A stretch of 64,000 nucleotides of DNA from Sindora glabra (Eukaryota; Streptophyta; Magnoliopsida; Fabales; Fabaceae), in the NCBI GenBank assembly GCA_020226215.1, contig CM035225.1:14085868-14149867 (forward strand), read 5' to 3'. Positions 1 to 10,778 of the stretch are shown here, piece after piece. Below the pieces are notes generated by a model. That model did not search any database and was not told the DNA's origin. It worked only from the letters and a program-made list of their open reading frames with translations. Position 1 is the stretch's first letter. Each line of letters opens with the position of its first letter. A program made the translations under genes and the position numbers.

Positions 1-1599
1 AGTCATTATATAGTTAACTGTATGAATTTTCCAAGTATTTTGGATTTTCATATAATAATTTTGTTTTATGTAACCAATTTATTCTACAAAGAAAATTGTA
101 TTTGGAAGTTTTAAGAATTAGATTTATTATCTTAAGCCAGTAAGTTTTAAAAGTTGAATTCATTTTTTAGAATGAATTTATTCTTCCAAACATATTGAAT
201 TTATAATATTTATCATATTTAAAAAAAACTAATTTTTTCTACAATTTTCATAAACTGTGTTTTAAGTTGCAAGATTTAGTAGTTTATTTACATATTGGAT
301 TTTTAGAACTAATCATTCTCTTTCCTTTTTCTTTATCAAGCCTTAAAAGTAATCAAGTAAAACTTCAATATAGACCATGAAACTTGAAGACACGATCTTG
401 AAGAAAACTTGATAGTTGAAATAGGATGTCCTTACATGTACATATGTCTATATTTGTTAATTGTATAGTTTTGGTATCTTGATTTCCCAAATAACATATT
501 TTAAATTTTAAGGCATCCCTCACAAAGTATTAAAAAAATAAGGGAAACTTTGCATTTTTTTTAAATAAAAACTTACAAGATTTTTCAACTAATTTTTGAG
601 TAAATGTTTTATTGGATCCTTTTGGTATTTGCATAAAGTAAAATTTGCATTGTTTATAAGTTAGGCTAAGAAAAGTCATTTGGTGGCAATTTCCTTCATC
701 AATCACATGTCTAAAGTTGGGGTGCAACAAAGTAGTAAAAAAAAAACTAATACACATTTGGCATTGTTATAGAGTTTAATAATCCACTTTAAAATATTTT
801 ATTTATTTTAATTTTCAAATGAAGAAATGGACCAATAATCATAACAAAGGCAAGAATTAGGGATTAGCAATGGTAATTATGAAATTTAAAGGACTAAATA
901 ATCAATACCTTTATAAATGAAGGATTAAATATTGTGTATTTTTTGAGTAAATAATCAATCATTCTATTTAATTTAAATTTGATCTTAGTTAAAATAATAA
1001 ATATAAAAAATTAAATATTATTTTTGTCCACTCAATGAAAAGCTAGTTTAATTTTAATTTTTAAATAATTTTAATTAAAATTACAATATGTAATTTAAAT
1101 ATTAAATATAATAAATATTTTAATATGTTTTTAATATCATTTTAATTAAAATAATAAATATATAATATTTCTGTTTGTTTAGCAAAATTTTAATTTAATT
1201 TTAATTTTCAAGAACTTTGACCCAAAGATAGAATATGTAATTAATTAAATGTGTTCTACTTATTACTATTAAAACAAGTTTATATATAAAAATAGTTTAA
1301 ATATATACCATAAAATTGCAAATTCCCTAACAAAACCAGTTTCAAATTTATCTTAAAAATCTATTTTGCAAATCTTGTTTATATTTTAATTCTAAATAAT
1401 ATACATTCTTATATAAGAAATTTTTTTTTTTTGAAATCATGTTTATTGGACACTACATACTTTCTTCCTTTTGACCCTTTGTTTTAATGTTACAAGGGAA
1501 AGGGAATAAATAATTATAGCAAAAATAAAAATTAAAGATTATTGATAATAATTATGAAATTTGAGAGACAAAATAGTTAGCACATGAGGGATTGATTGT

Positions 1600-1622
1600 T
1601 ATATATATATATATATATATAT
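1600..1622. repeat. (TA)n microsatellite
   Basis: An uninterrupted run of about eleven TA dinucleotides inside AT-rich intergenic DNA. Confidence 0.9.
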
Positions 1623-4170
1623 AAGTTTATAATTTAATTTAAAAAGTAAATATTTTTAAGTGCACTTATAAATTTTCAATATTTTATTTTTTGTTACTAA
1701 ATTTAATATTTTAGAAATATAATAAATGTTATTTCTAAATTTCTATTTTAAAGTTTAAACAATTTGTAACTACTTTAATTTTTGTTATGGTAAAATAAAA
1801 TATTATTACTAAATTTCATATTTTATATTTAAAGCAATCCAGAACTTCCTTTAATATTTTTTTAAAATGTGAGATAAAATTCGATTAATAAATTTTTATT
1901 TTAAAATTATGATTATAATTCAAATATAAAATATTATAAAAGTATTTTAAAGGAAAAAATTTTCATAATATATTGCATTGTATTCCAAATGAGATCAGTT
2001 GTTTTCCTTATGTATATTAATTAATTTCAGTTGAAGGGAAAGAACTATTATTTAGTTTTTTGCTCTTATTATTTTTATTAATATCAAATTAAAATTAAAT
2101 AAAGAGGTTGGTAATTTATTTTGAAAACCTAATTTCATTTTATATTGAATTGTATCATACATGACTTAAAGTATTATAATTTTTGCATAAGTTTAAAAAT
2201 AAAATATATCAAATTCAAATAATGTTAATTTTGATTAAAGATTCATTCTAAAAAAATAGGCATGTAGGTTTTTAATTTAATTTAAAAAAACAACTTTTAA
2301 ATAAATTAGTAAATTTTTTATTAATTTATTTTTTAAATTTTTTTCTAAATTTTATATTTTAGAAATATAATTATAAAATATTACTTCCTACTTTAGAGTG
2401 AATACAATTTAAACTTCCATAGCTCCATTCGAATGTATTTAATATTTTTAAAATGTTGAATAAAACCTTATTGATAAATTTCTTTTCTAGAATTATGATT
2501 ATAATTCGGATATAAGATATTATCAAAAATATTTTCAAAAAAAATTCACAAGATGTCCTCATTCATCAACCATTCTCCTTTTATTATATTATATATAAGA
2601 ATTGTTAATCTTAGTATCTACGTATGGAAGTTAGAAATCTCCATTCTTTTAATTGTATGAAAAAATTGTAATAATTTAATAACAATAAAAAAATAAATTT
2701 AGGGAGATGATTGTATGGAGATGAAAGAATTTTAATGAGTATATTTATTATAAAAATGAAAGAAAATTTTAATAAAATTAACTAAATGAAATTAATTTAA
2801 ATATTTTAAATTTATATTTCTATGTAAAAATTATTTGAATTTTTTTATTTTTATTATTAAATGAGTAATATAATATTTTTATTTAAAATAACGAAAAAGA
2901 TTATTAGTTTTCAGGTATAAATGTAAGGTTAGTTATGCTAATTATATATTCACAATTCATAACCTTCAAAGGATTATAGCAACGAATGTTAAACAATTGA
3001 ACAAAAAAATTTTAAAGTTGAAAATCACCAACAAAAAATTATTTAATTAAAAACATGTGGTTTCATATGAATTTTATTTATAAATCAATAGGTGTTCAAA
3101 CTTTGGATAAAGTTGTTGATTGTGGCTAAGTACCGCGGACTAACTCATTTATTAGAAGGCTTCACAAATTTGAGTGTTTAAATTAATTAGTTGTTTAAAT
3201 GCAAGCTAAATTCAATTCGGACTGTATGACTTGTGATCTGTGGAGTCAATTTGCAAATATGTCAAGTCTAACTGTATATGTTTAATTTTTAAATTTTTAT
3301 ATAAATTCAAAATTTTAATTCATACAAAATCATACTTCTTTTTCTTATTTTTATTTATATATAATTGTTTTATAAATTATTTTTAAGTTATATTTTTTAT
3401 CATTTTGTTGATTTTGATCAGTCATTTTTTATTTTTTATTATTTTTTAAGATTATATATAAATTTTAAATATTTTATAACTTATTTATAAATAAATATAT
3501 AATGTTTTAGAATGAATTTAAATTATTTTATTATTTAAAAATTTTAAATATTTTAAAATTGAAAAAAAAAAACTACGAACTAGGATATTTACCTACTAGC
3601 TTTTTAAATCGAATTAAGGCGTTTAACATAAAGGCTTGCCTAAATTAAATGGATTCATACAACTTTACTTAATCTATCTCTACCATAAATTTATTTATAA
3701 AAAATTATTAATATTCCAATAATTCCAGGGATTCCACCTCTTAATAATCTTTACCCCTTGTTTAACATAATCAAAAATAGAATTTCATTTTATTTTTAAA
3801 TAAATTTCTTTTTAATATGATGTTTGATTTTAAATAAAAAGAGATTTTATTTTGTTTCAATTTATTTGCAATTCTCATTTTGTTATTATGAAATCCATTC
3901 AATTTTGTAAGGATTTCATTAGAATTTTTTTTATTTGACCTAAAAAATATATTACATAAATAATTTATTCTTTCTCTAATATTGTATTTACGATGATACC
4001 ATCAAATTTTACTTTTTAATTAATTTTTATGCATTTTTTAATATATTACAAATAAAATAATTCATTTACAAATGAATTAAAATTATTATTTTTAACAAAA
4101 TTATCAAATAATAAAATTTATTTATAAATAAATTAAAATTATTTTTATTGAAATGAAACGAAATAAAATT

Positions 4171-4351
4171 AATTTTAGAAGAAGTATATGCCAAATAAAA
4201 GAAAAAAAAACTCAAAAAGGTTATCAATCCATCAATTATTGGATGACATGTTCTCCTAAAATCAATTTTAGAAGAAATATATGCCAAATAAACCCTTAGG
4301 GAAAAAAAACTCAAAAAGGTTATCAATCCATCAATTATTGGATGACATGTC
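4171..4351. repeat. Tandem direct duplication, unit about 90 bp
   Basis: A segment starting with the word for TTTTAGAAGAA at about 4171 and ending with GGATGACATGT near 4250 recurs at about 4265-4351 with few differences. Both copies share the GGTTATCAATCCATCAATTA core. The left copy overlaps the end of an AT-rich element whose edge reads GCCAAATAAA. Confidence 0.85.
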
Positions 4352-4996
4352 CTTACTATACTATTAATTTCACGTTTTAGAATATATACACTTAAAGGTC
4401 ACACAAAAGCATTCTAAGTGCACAATACAAGCGTAACACACACAGTTAAATTAATTACTGACTACGAGTTATATTTGGACATGCACAACATGTGTGTTAA
4501 ATGCTTTTATATATTTTATAACTTTCATGTAAGGGGGTAAAAAGTTTTGAATCGATGTAATGTATTTCGCAGAATTGTATTTTTCAAAAAGTTTATTACA
4601 CTTAAAATTTATATATAATTATAATTATAATTTTTAATAAAGCATTACAAGATTTTAGATAAAAAATTTAATTCTTGTATTAACAATGAATAAAAACATT
4701 TTAAATGTCTAATTATGAATTGAAGCCTTAGCCGATAACGAATTCTTTAATGTTTGTCGTAAGATTTTTCAATAATTATAATAACATGTCCAATAATTCT
4801 TATAATTAATTAATTATTATTAATAATTATAATAGCGACTAATATGAATTTTTTAAATAATAAAATTAACAAATATATCATGATTTAATTAAAAAATTAT
4901 AATAAACATATAAAATAATTTATCTAAATTTTATTGTTCCAAATTATAATCTATTGACAGCGGAGAAGGAAATTGTTTAGCGAGATACCTCATGCG

Positions 4997-5481
4997 TAGA
5001 GCTGTACATGGGCCGGGTGACCCGTCCGGCCCGATGAACTCGGTCCGAAAAAATAGAATATTTAAACCTTTTTTTTTTCTCGATAGCCCAATGGGACTTT
5101 TTTTTATGACCCGATTAATAATTGGGTCGGGTTAGGGTCAAGACAAAAAAGCCCGATAGGTCCGGCCCGGCCCGGCCCAATTATAATAATTTATTTTTAA
5201 TAATATAATTATATATTAGAAAATATAATTATATATAATTATTTTTAATATAAAAAATATTAATTTAATATATTAAATATTTTATATATTTAAATATTAT
5301 ATTATCTCTTTAAATATATATATTTTTTATTTTAAAATTTTATTTTTTATTAAAAAATAAAAAAAAATTATGTTTTTCGAGTTTCGGACTTTTTCATTTG
5401 AAATTCGGGTCGGGCCGGGTTCGAATCTTTAATTTTTTAAAATTTGTCCCGATGGCCCGACCCGACCCATGTACACCTTTA
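4997..5481. mobile_element. hAT-type MITE (485 bp) with 8-bp target duplication
   Basis: The termini are inverted repeats: the left end reads TAGAGCTGTACATGGGCCGG and the reverse complement of the right end reads TAAAGGTGTACATGGGTCGG. The flanks carry a perfect 8-bp direct repeat, CTCATGCG, at 4989-4996 and 5482-5489. An 8-bp duplication and a TA-G-G-TG-type terminus are the hallmarks of the hAT superfamily. The ends are GC-rich with runs of GGCCCGG while the centre is almost pure AT, and there is no transposase frame. It lies just upstream of the F-box gene promoter. Confidence 0.9.
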
Positions 5482-5489
5482 CTCATGCG

Positions 5490-7836
5490 CAGGTACGAAA
5501 CTTCAAATGTCTTTTTAGTAATAAAAAATAAGAAAAAAAATTATAAATACACGTGGTAAGGATGGCTGACGTGGGCATGTGATGTGAGCAGCTGCCTACG
5601 ACATCACCAATCAAAAGCAAGAAAATGACCAGTTTCTAGGAACGAAATCTCAACCGTCCAACAAGGTGCCACCTATAACATCCGACGGTCCCCGTTATCA
5701 GAGTATCTCACACGTAGTACATACGATACGCTACCGTACAACGTTGCGGTTGGTTCACACAGACCCACGAAGATGCACATGTATTGGTTAAGTGAATAAT
5801 TACTTAACACATACTAATAAATTAATTAACTTTTAAAATTATTTACTAACAACATAAGAATAGTCGATTTGATACATTAAATTAAGTTATTAATTAATTA
5901 TGTAACATACATGTTTTCATAAATCGATTAATTTCATATAAAATTATTTCTATAATTAGTGTGACATACATAAAATTATTTTAAACAGTTTAATGCAGTA
6001 AATGAAACGTATTAAGATTTATTCCAGACACACAGGCTCTGTTAATTCACTCTCCAAGGGAATCATATTACAAAAGCCTTTTGATAGGTTCCGTGTAAAT
6101 TCGACGTAGACAAGTAATAGTGAGGTTTTCTCCATGGTGTTCCCTTCATTCCTACATCGAGAAGTTTGCATCTTTTCAGTCATGGGTGCAGTTTAATTTG
6201 CAATTTCTCGATCAATTTCCAGGTGATTTTACCTATAGTGCTTGATTGACTTTCTGGGTTTTTTTTAATTGAAATTTTGGACTTATAAATACTGGTTATT
6301 GGGTTAGTGTTCATAATCCGCTGCGTAGCTCATTCTTCAGCACGATTATGAGATAATTGTGTCATAAATTGCTGATTTTGGTTGAGTTTTCCTTGCTGTG
6401 TGAGTAAAATTATCGTCTCCTGGTTTTCGTTTTGGGGTTTTCTACGATACTTACGTCTTATTAAGTTCCATTGTTGCTGTAGTTTGCTGCAAAATATGAT
6501 TTACTTCCTTGTATGCCAAAAATTGTGTGAATGGTCAAGTTCTCTGTTTGTTTCTTTGATTTTGTCGCTAAAACAAGCTTATCCATGAGGACGGTAAGAC
6601 ACTAATTTGATTTTTCTTCGGTTGTAGTATTTTTTATTTTTTTTTTTTGGGGGGAAAACCTTCTTCTCAGTTGATGTCATCGACTATACATATATGCATG
6701 TTTTGGATCAGACTTTGTGGTTTCAGCACACTAGCATTGATTTGGCATCTTTATTAGTATAGTCCCGTTGAGTTTTTGTCTACCTGCTGAATTTTGTTGC
6801 GCAAGTATTTGTGCAAATGGATGTCATCTTTTGCTAAATTTTGATTGAAGGATGAACTTAGAGAACAGGGGAGTAAGGGTTGGGCTGGACAAATGATGAA
6901 TTGAGTGGTGGAAAAAAAACAGCATTTTTTCTCCAATTTTTTTCCTTTCTTGTCTCCAATTAAGCATCTCCGAAAAGGATGAAAGCGGGTGATCGTGATC
7001 CATATGGTTCACCAACATGTGTTGACGTTATAAGTGCGGAAAGTTTACCTAGTAATCAAATTAGAAAAGAAACAAAATTAAAACATCTGTCATTTAACGT
7101 ATAAGATAACATTATCATTTTGAAAGTACAAGAAAACCTTATAGATTCAATGTTTTTCAACATTTGAAAGTTGAATAATTTGCCGACATGTTCAAAGTTG
7201 TGCCAAGAATTATGACAATGTCAAATAATTTCCTATTTATTCTTTGATCCTTTGATTGATCAAATGACTAGCTTTATTTTGAGTTTTCCTGATTACTGTG
7301 AGCAATAGATCAGTTTTAGCTAGGAGTGTTGTGAAAAGTAGACATAAACTATAAATTAATAATATAAAATAAGGGTTTCTTCTAGATACTTTGAGAATTA
7401 GTGATCAAATAGTTATTACTGATGAATATTATATATAGAGGACGAGTTGGCTAATTAATGGATGTAAACATGTATTTACTTAATTCTTGTACTGGAAATT
7501 CTATTTTTGGCTACTTTTGATCATGTTATTTGTGAATTTTATATTTGAAGGAATACTTGGCTAAATTCCAATGGATGTAATTATATTTACTTTAATTTTT
7601 TTTTTACTAGAAATTCTTTTTAATAGTTTTGCTATTCTCAACCTGTCAATATTTTTCCATTTTTTTATCTACATATGTTTCAATTATTGAGATAAATACA
7701 TAATTCCAATTTATTTTTGCATCTTCTTATCTTGTAGTGAAAGATTATTTAGAATAATAATGTTCTTGGCGAGATTTATCTCTTTTGTGCTGGAAGCTTG
7801 ATGTGATTGGTTTTCGTTTGATTTGAAGTGGTTTTA
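5490..7836 (+). promoter_or_regulatory. Promoter and 5' untranslated region of the F-box/kelch gene
   Basis: Base composition becomes less AT-rich from about 5550. A G-box/ABRE-like CACGTGG lies at 5550-5556 and a TGACGTGG at 567-574 of the same kilobase (5567-5574), the kind of ACGT-core elements bound by bZIP factors. About 1.5 kb with no good coding potential then separates the likely transcription start (somewhere near 6000-6150) from the start codon, and Ts and pyrimidine tracts are frequent, so a leader intron is likely. The exact start and splice sites cannot be set without transcripts. Confidence 0.5.
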
Positions 7837-9273
7837 ATGGGTAACATACTGAGTTTGAACGGTTCCAAGACTAGATGGAGTGAGCCCCGCGGTCTTTTGC
7901 AAAGTGAAACTTGCAAGAGACAGAAGTTGTCATCAGGCTTCAGTGACTGTGAGGACAGCTCAAGACTGATTCCATCCCTTCCTGATGAAATATCATTTCA
8001 GATTCTTGCTAGAGTTCCTCGAATTTTTTATCTAAATTTCAAGTTAGTTTCTCGTGCTTGGAAAGCAGCCATTGTGAGTCCTGAACTGTTTTCTGTGAGG
8101 AAAGAACTCAAGACAACAGAGGAGTGGCTGTACATATTAACCAAGGTCAAGGATGACAGACTTTTGTGGCATGCTTTAGATCCTATTTCCAGAATTTGGC
8201 TAAGGTTGCCACCGATGCCAGGTGTTGCCTTTGAAGATGAAGCAAGGAAGGGATTGGCTGCTCTTCGCATGTGGAACATGTTTGGTTCAAGTATCAGAAT
8301 TGCTGATGTCATAATGAACTGGCTCGGGAGGAAAGATGCCCTGGATCGGATGCCATTTTGTGGTTGTTCCATTGGGGCTGTTGATGGCTGCATCTATGCT
8401 TTAGGAGGATTTTCTAAAGCTTCTGCAATCAACGCTGTTTGGCGGTATGATCCAGTTACAAATTCTTGGGGTGAATCAAGTCCAATGTCAGTCGGGAGAG
8501 CCTATGGTAAGACAGGTATACTGAATGATAAACTTTTTGTTGTTGGAGGTGTTACAAGGGGTCGTGGCGGCCTAACCCCACTTCAATCTGCAGAAGTATA
8601 TGATCCACATACAGGTATGTGGTCTCAATTACCTAACATGCCATTTAAAAAAGCCCAGGTGCTACCAACTGCCTTTCTGGCTGACCTGCTTAAGCCTATT
8701 GCCACTGGAATGACTTCATATATGGGAAGGTTATATGTTCCTCAGAGTTTGTATTGCTGGCCATTTTTTGTCGATGTTGGGGGAGAAGTTTATGATCCAA
8801 ATGTAAATTCATGGTTCGATATGCCAACTGGCATGGGTGAAGGATGGCCAGCAAGGCAAGCTGGTACAAAGTTGAGTGTCACTGTCAATGGTGATCTATA
8901 TGCACTGGATCCTTCTAATTCTCTTGACAGTGCGAGGATCAAGGTCTATGATTATGAAAATGATGCTTGGAGAGTTGTCAAAGGAGATATTCCAATTCAT
9001 GATTTCACGGATTCAGAATCTCCATATCTTTTGGCTTCTTTACATGGGAAACTTCATGTCATAACCAAAGATGCTAATCACAACATTACGGTGTTGCAGG
9101 CTGATGTGCAAAATGGTTTAGCTTCCTCTCAATCTCTGTTGTCATCACCTGATAACTCATTAGTTGAACACACTGAATCGTCAACAGAATCAGATGTAGA
9201 CTTTTGGAGGATTCTTGCTTCTAGGAGTGGGGGAACTGCTGAACTGGTTAGCTGTCAATGCCTCAAAGTTTGA
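7837..9273 (+). CDS. F-box/kelch-repeat protein, At1g22040-like (478 aa)
   Basis: A single coding exon encodes 478 residues; the usual family length is about 475. The longer open frame begins at a GTG, so I take the ATG at 7837, giving MGNILSLNGSK. Residues 47-91 form the F-box (SLPDEISFQILARVPR onward), which binds SKP1 in an SCF ubiquitin ligase. Residues from about 175 to 440 carry kelch repeats: GG doublets in YALGGF and VVGG, each followed by a Tyr and Trp spaced as in VWRYDP...W and AEVYDP...W, forming a substrate-binding propeller. The segments KAQVLPTAFLADLLKPIATGM and GEGWPARQAGTKLSV and the terminal AELVSCQ are typical of At1g22040 orthologues. The start MGNILS also fits an N-myristoylation site. 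The substrate is unknown. It is convergent with the ALD1 gene. Confidence 0.95.
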   Translation: MGNILSLNGSKTRWSEPRGLLQSETCKRQKLSSGFSDCEDSSRLIPSLPDEISFQILARVPRIFYLNFKLVSRAWKAAIVSPELFSVRKELKTTEEWLYILTKVKDDRLLWHALDPISRIWLRLPPMPGVAFEDEARKGLAALRMWNMFGSSIRIADVIMNWLGRKDALDRMPFCGCSIGAVDGCIYALGGFSKASAINAVWRYDPVTNSWGESSPMSVGRAYGKTGILNDKLFVVGGVTRGRGGLTPLQSAEVYDPHTGMWSQLPNMPFKKAQVLPTAFLADLLKPIATGMTSYMGRLYVPQSLYCWPFFVDVGGEVYDPNVNSWFDMPTGMGEGWPARQAGTKLSVTVNGDLYALDPSNSLDSARIKVYDYENDAWRVVKGDIPIHDFTDSESPYLLASLHGKLHVITKDANHNITVLQADVQNGLASSQSLLSSPDNSLVEHTESSTESDVDFWRILASRSGGTAELVSCQCLKV

Positions 9274-9726
9274 TTATTTGGGAGCTACTGAGCACCCTTA
9301 TATGGTTATTACAGAATTTAATATCTCTGTGTTGATTGGGATATTGCTGATAAGTTACATACTAGCGATGTTAATTAAAGCTTTGAATCTTGTAGATGGT
9401 CCTTTTTACAAGAGGTAATGATTCTAAATTACATTATATCGATTGAATTAAGGTTTTAGTGAGCCAGAAAACGTGCAAATTCTGAATGTTTTTCGCATTC
9501 TTCATTTTTTTTCCCCAACTTTGTTATATCCTCATTCGGTAGCATGTTTGCTGGAATGAGGCAACAGATTCTGTCTTTCAATGAATGAATGTTTTGTTCT
9601 CGTAGCCATTATGATTGCTCACTTGCCCATTTATACTGTTAAACCAGCTATCAATGATCTCATTATAAGAGCTCATTTGCCGTTTACACAGTTACACTAG
9701 CTATCAATGGTCTCATTTTATAAGAA

Positions 9727-9962
9727 CGGTTCTGCTAGCACCACGCTAGGGGCAGTCATGCCCCATACATGCCTGTTACTAACATTCAAATAGTTATTTT
9801 CTTAAATTCAAGTAATAATTTTTCAAAACTCCAGTAACTTCCTAATAAGAAACTTAAAAATGTCTCTTAAGAAAATTATTACTTGAATTTAGGAAACCTA
9901 TTACCTGAATTTGTGAAAGTTACTACTGGATATATATTAGGCATGACTCGGAAGTCATGTCC
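9727..9962. repeat. Foldback repeat (MITE-like)
   Basis: TTCTTAAATTCAAGTAATAA at about 9799 is answered by the inverted TTATTACTTGAATTTAGGAA near 9880. Outside it, GTCATGCCCCATACATGCC and AGGCATGACTCGGAAGTCATG are imperfectly inverted. The overall shape is a nested hairpin of about 235 bp. I could not fix its target duplication or superfamily. Confidence 0.5.
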
Positions 9963-10522
9963 TTAACTGTTTTCTTATAAGAAGGTAGACACTACTACTG
10001 TGTGTCAAGTTCATTCACTCTTACAAAGTGAGGTCAGTGTGAACCAATTGAATTTGTATAAGTAGTCCTTCCTTCTTTATCACTGAGCTGAGGTCAGTAA
10101 TGCAGTTGTCATGGAAATATAACATTTTTATAATGGAGGTCCTTTTCAGTACCCCTTTTTTCTATAATTAAGTCTGAATGCAATTGCAATTTCCTAATTG
10201 ACAAGGGGGAAGACTTGGATAAGTCAGTGGACATAATTAGCAGTGGACAATTAAGTCTGTTGGCTTTTTGCATTACCAGATCCTGCATGACTTGTGTGCA
10301 GAAAAAGGAGAATCCATCAAATTTGGATGCTTGCGCGGAAAGAACACGGAAGTTGTGAATGCAATTTCTAAGAAGAAGCAACTTTTTAATCTTTATTCAG
10401 AAGTCAACAAAGCTTGATTAACTTTTTAGCCAATAACATTTAAACGGACATCTATTGGCAATGTTAACATGCCATTAGTGCTCCATCCAATAGGATTGGA
10501 AGAACCTCTCCTTCCTACTATC

Positions 10523-10600
10523 GATATATATATGTATATATGTATGTGTATATATATATGTGTGTGTATGTACACGCGTGTGCATACATGTATATATATG
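10523..10600. repeat. Compound TA/TG microsatellite
   Basis: Alternating purine-pyrimidine tract of ATATATATG, TGTGTGTATG and CACGCGTGTG words. Such a tract can adopt Z-form DNA. It lies in the 3' flank of ALD1. Confidence 0.8.
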
Positions 10601-10778
10601 GCATTTGCTTTATTAAAATGAAAAATATAAGATCCTCAAACTGATTATGAGACAGTTGATTAAGCAGAATGTGCTATATCATAGATATGCACAAGTTTGA
10701 GATCTAGATATTCACTGCATAAAGCTTCATAACTTTATATTATTAGTAAAACCAGAAAATATAGCTTACAGGTAATGT

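Larger units (their letters stand above)
1..4988. other. AT-rich intergenic region, no gene seen
   Basis: This stretch is very AT-rich and the only open frames are short, lysine/isoleucine/phenylalanine-rich chance ORFs. It holds a TA microsatellite near 1600-1622 and a tandem duplication at 4171-4351. Diffuse repeats include related segments near 820-960 and 1500-1600 that resemble 34330-34460. Nothing supports a protein or RNA gene. Confidence 0.75.
9274..10778. other. Convergent intergenic region, two 3' UTRs
   Basis: This lies between the stop codons of the F-box gene (plus strand) and ALD1 (minus strand), so it should hold both 3' untranslated regions and terminators. It contains a foldback at about 9727-9962 and a TA/TG microsatellite at about 10523-10600. 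The ORF-like stretches here are short and unrecognised. Confidence 0.7.

Noticed and set aside
6382..6588. 68-codon plus-strand frame upstream of the F-box gene
   Set aside because: Its composition and position fit a leader or intron; it has no domain and no conserved start context.
7828..7836. Earlier start of the F-box protein
   Set aside because: The first codon of that longer frame is GTG. The next ATG gives the conserved MGxxxS start.
8028..8393. 121-codon frame antisense to the F-box gene
   Set aside because: It is a shadow of the conserved coding strand with no family resemblance.
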